Shown: positions 24,781 through 35,119 of the stretch, in pieces
Position numbering within the stretch: the first letter of the stretch is position 1
Layout: the number at the start of each line of letters is the position of its first letter
Source: Rhizoclosmatium globosum
Taxonomy: Eukaryota > Chytridiomycota > Chytridiomycetes > Chytridiales > Chytriomycetaceae
NCBI GenBank assembly: GCA_002104985.1
Contig: MCGO01000063.1
Span: 124,001-188,000, forward strand
Reading direction: 5' to 3'
DNA: 64,000 nucleotides
Position numbers and translations under genes: made by a program
The notes under the pieces: model-generated
The model's database searches: none
Seen by the model: the letters and a program-made list of their open reading frames with translations, nothing else
What the model was told of the DNA's origin: nothing

Positions 24781-25060
24781 CGGCAACCTCAACCTCAACA
24801 GCGACAGAGCAGGAACTGGACATGTTGCACGTGGAACTGGTGTTGGACATGGTGCTGGACCAGGAGGTGGACCATACATTCCGCTGCCTGACAAAGAAGC
24901 TCTGGAAACTGGGGCAACATTGATATCTTTGGGAACAACAAGAGTGAGGCTTGGGACTGGAGCTTGTCAGAAATCAAATGGACCATCTGTGTGTTTTGTG
25001 GACAGGAAATGAGAGAGTGGGAGAATAAACAGCAACTGGAATCAATCAAAATCAATTTGT
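24781..25060 (-). pseudogene. Rearranged fragment of an A-family gene
   Basis: Two non-adjacent parts of gene A are joined: the EVAVEVEVA-coding part (24781-24805) and the part from the Pro-rich segment back through the acceptor site into the intron (24806-25060). The presence of intron sequence shows a DNA-level duplication, not a retrocopy. By chance or otherwise, the VAVEVEVA part is in frame with UGGT copy 1. Confidence 0.75.
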
Positions 25061-25087
25061 CAGATCTAACTACTTTATATTAAGTGG

Positions 25088-26906
25088 TGCAAATGGCATG
25101 CGCATACGGCAAACTGTGTGTGCATTAATTGGGATAAACTTGTTGAAGAAAGAGCCCCTACGCTGACAAGTGTGCATATGGAAAACTGTGTGTGCGTTGA
25201 ACAGGATGCACTGTTGAAGAGTCCTACTACTCAACTGTAACTACGAGAACCACCACGCTTTAATTTCCTCTTAATTCAGTGCACATTAATACGAAACTGC
25301 CAGGGACAAGTGTGCATAAGGCAAACTGTGTGTGCGTTAATTGGGATGGCACTGTTGAAGAGTCCTACTACTCAACTGTAACTACGAGAACCACCACGCT
25401 TTAATTTCCTCTTAATTCAGTGCACATTAATACGAAACTGCCAGGGACAAGTGTGCATAAGGCAAACTGTGTGTGCGTTGAACAGGATGGCACTGTTGAG
25501 GAGTCCTACTACTCAACTGTAACTATGAGAACCACCACGCTTTAATTTCCTCTTAATTCAGTGCACATTAATACGAAACTGCCAGGGACAAGTGTGCATA
25601 AGGCAAACTGTGTGTGCGTTAATTGGGATGGCACTGTTGAAGAGTCCTACTACTCAACTGTAACTACGAGAACCACCACGCTTTAATTTCCTCTTAATTC
25701 AGTGCACATTAATACGAAACTGCCAGGGACAAGTGTGCATAAGGCAAACTGTGTGTGTGTTGAACAGGATGGCACTGTTGAAGAGTCCTACTACTCAACT
25801 GTAACTACGAGAACCACCACGCTTTAATTTCCTCTTAATTCAGTGCACATTAATACGAAACTGCCAGGGACAAGTGTGCATAAGGCAAACTGTGTGTGTG
25901 TTGAACAGGATGGCACTGTTGAAGAGTCCTACTACTCAACTGTAACTACGAGAACCACCACGCTTTAATTTCCTCTTAATTCAGTGCACATTAATACGAA
26001 ACTGCCAGGGACAAGTGTGCATAAGGCAAACTGTGTGTGCGTTGAACAGGATGGCACTGTTGAGGAGTCCTACTACTCAACTGTAACTACGAGAACCACC
26101 ACGCTTTAATTTCCTCTTAATTCAGTGCACATTAATACGAAACTGCCAGGGACAAGTGTGCATAAGGCAAACTGTGTGTGTGTTGAACAGGATGGCACTG
26201 TTGAAGAGTCCTACTACTCAACTGTAACTACGAGAACCACCACGCTTTAATTTCCTCTTAATTCAGTGCACATTAATACGAAACTGCCAGGGACAAGTGT
26301 GCATAAGGCAAACTGTGTGTGCGTTAATTGGGATGGCACTGTTGAAGAGTCCTACTACTCAACTGTAACTACGAGAACCACCACGCTTTAATTTCCTCTT
26401 AATTCAGTGCACATTAATACGAAACTGCCAGGGACAAGTGTGCATAAGGCAAACTGTGTGTGTGTTGAACAGGATGGCACTGTTGAAGAGTCCTACTACT
26501 CAACTGTAACTACGAGAACCACCACGCTTTAATTTCCTCTTAATTCAGTGCACATTAATACGAAACTGCCAGGGACAAGTGTGCATAAGGCAAACTGTGT
26601 GTGCGTTAATTGGGATGGCACTGTTGAAGAGTCCTACTACTCAACTGTAACTACGAGAACCACCACGCTTTAATTTCCTCTTAATTCAGTGCACATTAAT
26701 ACGAAACTGCCAGGGACAAGTGTGCATAAGGCAAACTGTGTGTGTGTTGAACAGGATGGCACTGTTGAAGAGTCCTACTACTCAACTGTAACTACGAGAA
26801 CCACCACGCTTTAATTTCCTCTTAATTCAATGTACATTAATACGAAACTGCCAGGGACAAGTGTGCATATGGCAAACTGTGTGTGCGTTAATTTGGATAA
26901 CATGCA
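25088..26906. repeat. 141-bp tandem satellite, about 12.5 copies
   Basis: The landmark CTGCCAGGGACAAG recurs at 25297, 25438, 25579, 25720, 25861, 26002, 26143, 26284, 26425, 26566, 26707 and 26848, exactly 141 bases apart each time. Units are almost identical except for a variable site with two states, GCGTTAATTGGG and G[C/T]GTTGAACAGG, plus GAAG/GAGG. Degenerate units flank the array at 25090-25296, and a stray piece lies at 27424-27480. Every unit has frequent stops, so it is not coding. The unit length is close to nucleosomal DNA. Confidence 0.97.
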
Positions 26907-27540
26907 GAAGACCATAGTAGAAACATGGACCCAAAGTACAAACTGTCTGTGCAAGCATTTCCACAAAAGACGTAGAGCTGCGAACCTGAGGGGACTGAAA
27001 AGCAACGGCAGAGTACAAACCAATAGAACCACCTCGACTGGCAATTTGCTTAACCAGGGTGGAATATGTATCAAAGCTCAAAATCAAGATCTGACTTAGC
27101 AACAGTAGTAGCAGACGTGAAGGACGCACGGTGCGACATGTCAAATGACAGGGGTAATGGCACCAAGCCAGAAGGCAGCACCACTTTCAGTAGTAGCTAG
27201 GCGCATCCATTGGGCTTGTGGCAATACCTTGACATTTTTTCACATACTTTCCAATAGCGGCTGTCAACTCCAGCATTTAAAGGTTCAACTGCAACTGAGA
27301 CTGGCTTCGTTCCACCACTACCAATTGCTTTCATCTTCAACTCCAACCAAACTCCAAACTCCGCAGTCAATACGTCTCTACCAGCTCAACCTTTTGAACC
27401 ACAGCATCCAGCATTCTGGCGTGTATGTGTTGCATAGGATGCTGCTGTTGAAGAGTTCTAGTACTCAACTGTACCTATAATAAATACCATATGTTTTATA
27501 TTGACTTTGGCAGAGAGCGTGTGAATGAGTCTGGCTTCTT
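26907..27540. other. No gene seen; stray satellite-like piece at 27424-27480
   Basis: Open frames in this stretch show no recognisable protein features. The segment TGTTGAAGAGTTCTAGTACT near 27446 resembles the satellite unit and marks a decayed copy. Confidence 0.4.
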
Positions 27541-27821
27541 GGAGCAACTCCATTGCGGAGCTTTTTTCTCCATCCTGCCACCTGATTTGAAGCAAATGGT
27601 GGCCACCAGACAGTTTTTGGGGCAATTTTTAATAGAGCAGCCAAAAATTGCTCCATTTGTGTCCACATTTGAAGCACTTCCAACCCCTGCTCTACTTTTG
27701 CGCAAGACCAACGGCACCACCTGCAGACCCCACTGTTTGTATAGGTAATTTTTATACCTTTGGCAGTACTTGTGGCTTGGTTTGGTGACTCTGGGATAAG
27801 TTCTAACTATGTTGCCTAGCA

Positions 27822-28668
27822 ATGGCCAACTCGTTCAAAATTAGTCCCGCTGCTGCTAGAAAAGCCTTGCAAGCAACATCGGATGATAATAACACCTCAG
27901 TAGATGAGCCTCTCTCAAAGAGGAAGCGTGTCGCCTCTTTCACTGCCACAGAAGACAAACAACTCGTCAAATCTCAGATTTCACAAGATCCAACGATTGG
28001 AACTAACTAAACAGGGGAAGATTTCTGGGAACGTATTTGCAAACATGGGAAGGAAGAGAAAGGAATTGGTCAGGATCGTGTCAGTTACTCGTGTCGGCAA
28101 CGCTTTTCTGTGATCAGTGCTGGAGTTAGCAAGTTATGTGGCGCGTACGCGGCTGTGGCATCCCTTGAAGAGAGCGGCATTGCTGAAAGCAAGTAGTGAG
28201 TGTTTATTGAGAGTGTCTGAATTTTGAACACTTTTCAGCTATGACCATGCATGCAGAGTCTATGAGGTCGAATTGAAGATGAGCTTCAAATTTCGAGATT
28301 GCTGGGAATTGTTTAAAGATGTTCCAAAGTGGAGGAACTATTGCGGGTTGATGCGGGAGTTTCAAAATCCTCTGCTTCTGTAGAAGACGAAGACAATGAG
28401 AACAGTGTTCATGAGTCAGCTGATGACCATATGGAATCTACCAGCCGTCCCAAAGGATGCAAATCAGCAAAGAAGATGGTAGTGGACAAATTGGAACGGT
28501 CAAAGCAGGAAAATGCTAAACAAAAAGCCTTGGAACAGACTAAATAGATTGTTTGCCGAGTTTAACGAAACCAAGCTTCTGAAAATCAGACTTGCTGACT
28601 TGGACAATGATGCGCGCAAGATTATGCGTTTGAAGCGCCGTAAGCTGATTGAATCTTATCAAGATTAA
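27822..28668 (+). pseudogene. SANT/Myb-like Harbinger partner gene (broken)
   Basis: In PIF/Harbinger elements this protein binds the ends and helps import the transposase into the nucleus. Exon 1 starts at 27822 and reads FTATEDKQLVKS..QDPTIGTN, then TAA where the family normally has Gln (GTNQTGEDFWERI). This is a C-to-T nonsense change at 28008-28010. After it the frame continues to an intron (TA|GTGAGT.. to TTTTCAG, about 28197-28239), then KFRDCWELFKDVPKW. A one-base loss near 28333 shifts to EELLRVDAGVS, and another shift near 28545 leads to LNRLFAEFNETKLLKIRLA and the final stop at 28668. The C-terminal half is acidic, then Lys/Arg-rich and probably coiled coil. Confidence 0.8.
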
Positions 28669-28710
28669 ATGGATAAATACGTGGATCTAATAAAAGAGAT
28701 GAAAAGTTTG

Positions 28711-30038
28711 ATTCTAGTTTCCTTTCCACTGCCAAAGATGCTCAATCACATCTGCCTGCAAATCCTTCCATTTTTGCTTATCTTTGATCTTTCCCCTCTC
28801 GTCTATGAGCCAAGAAAGAGTTCCTTTTTGGTATCTGTTCATGCCAGCATCCTCTGTTTCAACATCAGCATCATCCTTGTCATCACGTGTACGTCCTTGT
28901 TCCATTCCACTGCGCTCATCTTCAATTATCATATTATGGAGAATTATGCACGTCTTCATTATGTTTGTGAGCCTTTTTTCGGACCAATACTTGCACGGTG
29001 CCTTGATAATTGCAAACCGAGCTTGTAACACTCCAAATGCCCTTTCAACGTCCTTTTGTACCGCTTTTTGCATTTTTGCAAAGAACTTTGTTTTGTTGGT
29101 TTGTGGGTGGTGAATGGTTTGAACAAACAATCTCCATTCAGGGTAGATCCCGTCTGGGACCGTGCCTTTCCGTTCAGCATATATTTAACCTTGGAAGCCT
29201 GATTGCTGACAAGATTATGGATGAGAGGAGAGCGGTCTATGACGTTGATGTCATTGTTGGATCCTGGAATCCCAAAAAATGCGTGCCATATTCGGAGATC
29301 AACAGTGGCTATTGCTTCCAGAACAATTGTTGGTTCTTTTTCTTTTCCAACCTCACTGACCATGCCAGGCCACAGGGCAATTCTTCCAAATCCAGTGTAT
29401 GCAGTCAATAGACCCTGTTTAGCTTCAGTATATATCAGAATAACCACAAAACAGCGTACCCAATAGCCCAGGAAATCCACAAGCAGCATTTTTGTTACAA
29501 ATGTGTTGCAGTTCTTCAGCAGTTGGGGAACGAAGAAACTCGGCTCCAAATAATGCAATGACTCCCTTGCAGAAACGATCCAGTGATTCTAGAGCAGTAC
29601 TCTCTCTGATTTGCAAAATACTCATCCATCGCATCTGCAGCAATGCCATACGCAAGAATTCGAATTGCTGCGACACACTTCTGTAGTCCAAACAATCCAA
29701 GCTTTCCTAACGCATCTTTCTTGCGTGTAAAGTAACTGTCATAACCTTCAAGTTCTTGTGCAATGCGCTGAAATAGCGAACGGGACATTCTAAAGCGGCG
29801 GCGGAATATTTGCTTCTGAATAGAGGGGCCCTTCAGCAAAGTCGTGGTCAACTAGTCGTTGATAAGCTGCTTCATAGTCTCTGGTTTTGTTAGGAGCCCT
29901 TCCTGGCTTGGAGCCGCCATGTGTTCCGTTCTTTTCATGATCCAAGTCTGAATCATCTTCTAGAAGCTGTTCCACCAATGTAATATAATTGTCATCAAAT
30001 ATTAAGTCCATGACATCATCGTCGCTATCGCTGTTCAT
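28711..30038 (-). pseudogene. PIF/Harbinger DDE transposase (broken)
   Basis: The minus-strand frames concatenate in the family order: an acidic N-terminus (MNSDSDDDVMDLIFDD), FRRRFRMSRSLFQRI, YGIAADAMDEY, ESLDRFCKGVIALFG, GFPGLLG, KEPTIVLEAIA, IWHAFFGIPGSNNDINVIDR (second catalytic Asp), DGIYPEWRLFVQTIHHPQ, and KDVERAFGVLQARFAI (catalytic Glu), ending at about 28711-28714. Frameshifts lie near 29820, 29618 and 29170, with damage after GFPGLLG where the first catalytic Asp (the GxIDCMHW-type segment) should be and is not. At least four lesions mean the gene is dead. Family assignment is secure from the order and wording of the motifs. Confidence 0.88.
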
Positions 30039-30144
30039 TGGGTTGGTGTCGCTACTGATGAAGAGTTGATGGTTGCCCTGCTCTATTTTTGTTTCAAATT
30101 TTCGAAGTGAAGAAAAAAGTAGAGCTGCACAGTGCAGTTGCTTT

Positions 30145-30288
30145 AACCATAACTACTGCAAGGGAAGACAAATGATAGGATTTGTCACGCATCATAACTA
30201 TATCAATGATTACGTGAACACCAAACTTTGAGTGAATGAAAGTGGTGCTTAGATTTTTTTATAATTTAAGAATTCTTTGAAGGAAAAA
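30145..30288. other. Gap between transposon and kinase
   Basis: Short AT-rich interval including the presumed 3' flank of the kinase gene. Nothing else is seen. Confidence 0.4.
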
Positions 30289-32048
30289 TTAATTTTGAAG
30301 AATGATATCTCGAATAGCGGCATATACATCCAGTTCAACTTTTTCATACACGCTGCTGTTGATTCTGAATGCAAACCCATTTTCTTCCAGGGACAACTCT
30401 GGAACAGCTTGTTGTAGAAGAACTTTTTTCATCCCATTCCTGTTTAATGCTCCAGCTGCATCTAAGTCTTTGGATGAAATCAAGAACGCATGGGGATTTT
30501 TTGTTTCAATGATGTGGAATACTTGTGTGGGATTTCCATGCTTGATTTTGTGCAAGAAATAGGATATATCAGGGCTGTGTTGGACAGAGGGAACTGGTTT
30601 GTTCTGGAGGTAGGTGTGATGGAGTAGTTGGTTGGCTGTAATTCTCATTTCAGGCATGGAAAACAATGTCCTTGATAGACTAACAAAGCACTTTTTGGAG
30701 ACAAAATCAAATCTTGGGTCAGCTTGTGTCAATGGAGGAAGGTTTTTTGGTGGATATTTGGAAAGCTCAAGCCGATAAATGAAAGCTCCAACAGCCCGTA
30801 TGTCAACGCTTGAGTTGTATGGTGTCCCAAGAAACTGCTCAGGAGCGCCCAACGCTTCAGAACCAATAATTGACGTGGGTGATGTGTCAGTGGTCCCACA
30901 TCCAAAGTCGGTAATCTTGATACATATTTTCTCTAGATTTCCAAAGGAGATCAGTGTGTTAGCGGGCTTAATGTCACGATGAATAATCTGTCTGGCGTGA
31001 AGAGCCTGATTGTTGTGAGTGATTTGTTTCTATTTATTCAAATGGAAGGAAGACTTACTGATACACCAGCAACCACTTGAGAAATAATTTCAACACACTC
31101 CAATTTGTTCACAGATCGACCAAGACCTTGCATCCAAACATCTACGTCTGGTCCGTTTACGAACTCCATCACAATGTGGAGAATATGGCCCCCGTCGTAC
31201 TGCCACAATATTTTCATGCACTGGAGTCAATTGCAGAACCCGGATTTCTTGGTGAGCATCCCAGGATGTCACATGAGTATCAACCTCTTTAACAGCAACA
31301 ATCTTTCCAGTTGCCTTTTCAAGATATGCACATACAGTGCCAAATCCTCCAGTCCCAAGAACTCCACTCTTTCCAAACTGCTCTTGGATCACAAACTCGG
31401 AACTAAACTGCGAAAGAATAGCTTCTGAATCCAGCACAAACCAGAATACACCTCCGATTAACCCATCCTCAAAATCAATTGTTGATCCGTCAACCAAATA
31501 CGTGTCCTGATTTAGTGATATGTTTATTCCGTCTACAGCCTATTGAACTTGTAAGAAATGATGAAACAAAATAAATCAAGATACGTACAAACTCATTTTC
31601 GCACAAGCTCCTAAGAGTGTATGTTTCGCCAGACTCTGCCCTGCGGTGGAATACAGCGAAAGCCTGTTTAAAGTGTTATTCATGGCGCTTTCAATCATTA
31701 ACAAATGCTTACCGGTTCAGATTTCCGGTCACATATGCGGAATGTGCCATCTTTTTTCAAACCAATGAACGTCATATCAGTTGAATTGTCGAGGACAAGA
31801 GGTATTCCCGCTTCGGAGTCAAAAGGAACCAGCCTTGCCCACACATTGGCCTTGGTTGTCGTAGATGCAACAGGAACAGAAGCTGTCGGAGTGCTGGTAG
31901 ATGCGCTTCTCAGTGCGGCAAGTTCCGTTTCCAATGCTTCGATCTTTGTCCGATCTTGTAAGTTTTCAGCTGCTGCGACTGCTGCCGCGTCCACCAGCAC
32001 CGACACATCAATATGAAGATGTTTGATCCTAAGTTTGACATCGGCCAT
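30289..32048 (-). CDS. FHA-like plus Ser/Thr protein kinase, one frameshift
   Basis: Four exons on the minus strand: 32048-31713, 31663-31589, 31539-31059 and 31005-30289, with introns of 49, 49 and 53 bp. The N-terminus has a short coiled coil (KIEALETELAALRS). A beta-rich region follows (FIGLKKDGTFRICDRKSEP, then SGETYTLRSLCENEF, then DTYLVDGSTIDF) that looks like an FHA domain but lacks the usual GR and SxxH residues. The kinase shows LGTGGFGTV (Gly loop, about residues 198-206), VAVKEVD (Lys about 221), HIVMEFVNGP, HRDIKPAN, TDFGCGT and GAPEQFLGTP, with RITANQLLHHTYL closing the fold. Arrangement recalls Rad53/Chk2/Cds1-type kinases, but orthology is not shown. Exon lengths sum to 1609, one off a multiple of three. 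The frame breaks at about 31200-31207 between HENI and WQYDGGHILHI, from a sequencing error or a real lesion. Confidence 0.85.
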
Positions 32049-33029
32049 TGAGTGTTTGAATGAATGGTTTGTTGATTGCTTAACGATGGAATGACTTCAA
32101 AAATTTCTTCAACCTCAATTTGGATTGAACAGTTTGTATCATATGCTTGTCACGCGTTTTCCAAACAGTAATTAGTTCGCAACAATCTCCTCTTTTTCAA
32201 AAATTGACTTCCGGCTTGATTTATTGTTTGAAGGACTTAAGCAAGACAGTTTTGCATACGAAGAAGTCAACAGAATATCAAGCCATCTGTCATTTAGTCC
32301 CTTACAATTCCTCGAACGCGCCTCTTTGGTCCATATATCCGAAGTACCAGGTCACAACAAACACCTTAGCGCGTCTCCACCTTCGATAAGCCAGTTTTGG
32401 TATACTTGATTATTTAAGAATAAAAGTCCAGTCGGCATTGTTGAAACTGCAGAGGACAACCGCAAATTTGAAAACTTAAGTCTATATCCATATATTGTTG
32501 GATATTCCAGTCTTCAAGGCGGAATACAACACGTCGGCGGTGAGAGGCTGCACGATAGCCAATAAACATGTTGTAGCTTGTAGAGAGAACTGTAACACTT
32601 ACCAAAGTCTCAGATAGCAGATTGTACGTAGCAGGCTAGGCTTGTGGCTTTGGAAGTGGTGTGTGTGGTTTGGGATCAGACACTACCGAGGGTAGAATAA
32701 CCACAGTGAGAGTTTTCTCCACATCTCCTATGGAGATTGTGCTCCAATGGCGTCATCTGGAGGCAAGAGGGCAGAAAGGGAATTAGGATCAAGAGAGAGA
32801 AGAAGTGATGAGAAATCGCGCCCTCGTTGTCTGCGTCCTGAACGCATAATACCTAACATATATACATTTATTCAAACAAGCAGTTCCTCTAATAACAAAC
32901 AATATATACACTTATTTCAAGTAAATTTGTGGAGTTGTTTTGGGGTGAAGGGGTGAAGTGTGTGGGAATAGAAAAAGGTGGGGAATACAGTGATGATGAT
33001 GAAGAGCCAGCGAATGAAGGGTGGAATGC
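32049..33029. other. Upstream region of the kinase; no confident gene
   Basis: Several short frames occur, for example a minus-strand GDVEKTLTVVILPSVVSDP stretch near 32730-32650 ending in a stop. There is no second copy and no recognised domain. It could hold a small gene that uses the A-type leader at 33030-33420 as its 5' end, but I cannot support a model. Confidence 0.3.
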
Positions 33030-33420
33030 ACGGTCACGGTTTTGGATAGCACGAGCGCGGTTGGGGACAGGGACCCCGGGGAAAACAAAGGTGTTTAAGG
33101 ACACTATTAGGGGCAGTGAAACGATTAGTATTCGGTTTAATGAAGGGTGAATGCGGGATGGTAGTGATAATAAAGGAGGGTGGATGTGAGGTAGAAGGAT
33201 CCAGTGGTGATGACAATGACGGGCCGTGATGAAGCTGTTTGTTGAGATGATTGATGAACACCGGCAATCCCGATCACTTAGCGAGCCAAAGAGCGTGTGG
33301 ACGCGTCCAATCCGATCATTCGCAGCATGGTAAGGTTATATATCACAATGGTACAGCGGGGTGAGAGGGAATGCACGTACTTTGTTTATGAGAAAGAAAA
33401 AAAAGGGAAGGTGGGAGGAC
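33030..33420 (-). repeat. Isolated A-block 5' leader, coding part absent
   Basis: Matches the region upstream of gene A (compare 46600-46960), including the GGGGTCCCTGTCCCC element and the TAATAGTGTCC stretch. Similarity ends near 33060, before the MAEEQ exon, and different sequence (SFAGSSSSSLYSPP in the same frame) follows. Either the leader or promoter was duplicated alone, or this is a distant family member with a replaced body. Confidence 0.7.
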
Positions 33421-33691
33421 TGTTGCTTCATATTCCATGTCCTGACAATTGCGGGAAGCTTGGTTCGTGTTATGACAACAGCAATGCAATATCAGCGCTA
33501 ATCACGTGATAGCTGTTGGTTTATGAAACTGGCACAAATTGTCATGTCCTCACTCTTGGAACAGTCAAGTCATGATATTGGCTCTTGTTCGTGCGAAGAA
33601 AGTGTAAAAGGAAGAGTAGAATGTAACGGAAACGACTTTTATTTGATATAAAAGAGGGCAATAATCCTATCAGTTTAATCTAGTACTTTTA
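33421..33691. other. No gene seen
   Basis: About 270 bases between the A-leader fragment and the TIR element, without preserved frame or repeat. Confidence 0.4.
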
Positions 33692-35085
33692 GGCCCCGTT
33701 CAGTGAGAAAAAATTGCTATTTGTTTGGTGGTGATTTATGTGAATTTATCGAAATTTATGGACTGGCTATTTATCAATAAACTGTTTATTAGAAATAAAC
33801 TGAAAAAGCTGTTTATGTCAAATAAACTATTTATCAATAAATCGTTTTTTTCACAAATTCCATAAACAGTTTATCACAATCCATAAATAGCCATAAATTC
33901 CATAAGTAGCTCTGGACCAGCTTTTGGACCTGTTTATCACCATTTCCCACCAATTCCACCAACAATAAAAAGATGATATAATACATTTTACATTTGTTTA
34001 TTTGAACACACCAGACAAGCGATAGTAATATTAAAGGAGAAGGGATTCAAGGAGACAGAAGCTCACACTCGGGGAATCGGCAGTCATCGCTCAATACACT
34101 ACTCACTGTTACAACACCAATTCAAGCAGTGAGAAGCATTAGTAGAAGCAGTAGAGCGATGCAAAGTTTGAAAGTTGGGTATGGATTGAAAGGGACAGTG
34201 TCAGGCACTGACAAAAGAGAGATGGTGACAAAGAACAAACATAGAGAGACGTGTGAGGGAAGGGCAAACAGGGAAGAATGCAGCAGATACAGAAAGGGAA
34301 AGGGGAGAGGCGTACAGAATGGTCATTGTGTGTGCAAGATGAGTGAGTTGTGAGCTTGAACGGTGGGTGGGTTTGGAACTCGGAGAAAAAAAGAGGAGGG
34401 AGGGAGGTGGAGCTCACAGGCTGATTGAATTCAAATTGGAAAATTTTGTAACACAGCCACGCTGCCATCTTCATTTCCTCCCATTTTTTCCTTCTCCAAC
34501 TCAAGTGCCTGGCCCTGCGCATACCACCAAGTGCTGCCATTGTTGTCTTCACTTTCATTGTTGAACGCATCAACGGCAGACATGTCCCTACCCTCTATTC
34601 CGGTCCGCTGGAAGCCACTCCCCTATCAGCTCCCCTATTTCTCCTTTCCCTTCTCGTCTCTCATCCACTCCCTACTTCAATTGCTTCAACTTGATACTTG
34701 TATTTCGTTTGTTATATCCTGGATGGCATTGAATGTTTATTTCACTCTCAAGCAACAAAGCACCTGATTGTTGGTATTGCGACTGCTCTCGCACTGGATT
34801 TGAATTGAGGGCATTTGAGCCGTGTCTCCTGGATGTTGCTCTGTAATCATTGCTATCTTTCCTAACATTGTTTGAATATCAATAAACCAATTTCTGACCT
34901 ATGTTACCCTGTTTTTGAATTTATTGCTGTTTATGGCTATTTATGGCCGGAATTTATCAATAAACAGCTCTGAGCTATTTATCCATAAACAGGGAAAGCG
35001 AATTTATTGATAAATAGGCATTTCAGGAAATAAACAGTTTATTGATAAATAGGCCAAAAACTGTTTTTGCTCACTGAACAGGGCC
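33692..35085. mobile_element. 1.39-kb TIR element without transposase
   Basis: Ends are GGCCCCGTTCAGTGAGAAAA on the left and GGCCCTGTTCAGTGAGCAAA on the reverse-complemented right (18 of 20 identical). Each is flanked by TA (33690-33691 and 35086-35087), which is compatible with a TA target duplication. Several palindromic TTTATCAATAAA/TTTATTGATAAA motifs cluster within 250 bases of both ends as subterminal repeats. The interior has only short ORFs (such as 34573-34139 minus) with no transposase features. It is a non-autonomous DNA transposon; the superfamily is uncertain (Tc1/mariner by TA, or Harbinger/hAT by end sequence). Confidence 0.85.
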
Positions 35086-35119
35086 TAAAGTTCGAATCCT
35101 CAGTGCAACGGCTTATCTT

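Larger units (their letters stand above)
27541..30144. mobile_element. PIF/Harbinger DNA transposon, inactivated
   Basis: The element contains the two genes typical of the superfamily, convergently arranged: a SANT/Myb-like DNA-binding partner (+) and a DDE transposase (-). Candidate terminal inverted repeats are GGAGCAACTCCATTGCGGAG at 27541 and AAAGCAACTGCACTGTGCAG read from 30144 on the minus strand (14 of 20 match), both followed by a CTTTTTTCT-type run. I could not identify a convincing 3-bp target duplication, so the ends are provisional. Both genes are broken. Confidence 0.75.

Noticed and set aside
25088..26906. CRISPR-like array
   Set aside because: Units are contiguous 141-bp satellites without unique spacers, in a eukaryotic context.
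26827..27144. 105-aa minus ORF and 89-aa plus ORF beside the satellite
   Set aside because: Partly made of satellite DNA, with no conserved features. Chance ORFs.
34139..34573. 144-aa minus-strand ORF inside the TIR element
   Set aside because: Low-complexity Ser/Phe/Leu composition, no transposase motif, and a single copy.
35086..35110. GTTCGAATCC resembling a tRNA B box next to the TIR element
   Set aside because: The flanking bases do not form a T-arm stem and no anticodon arm or acceptor stem is found on either side of the insertion.
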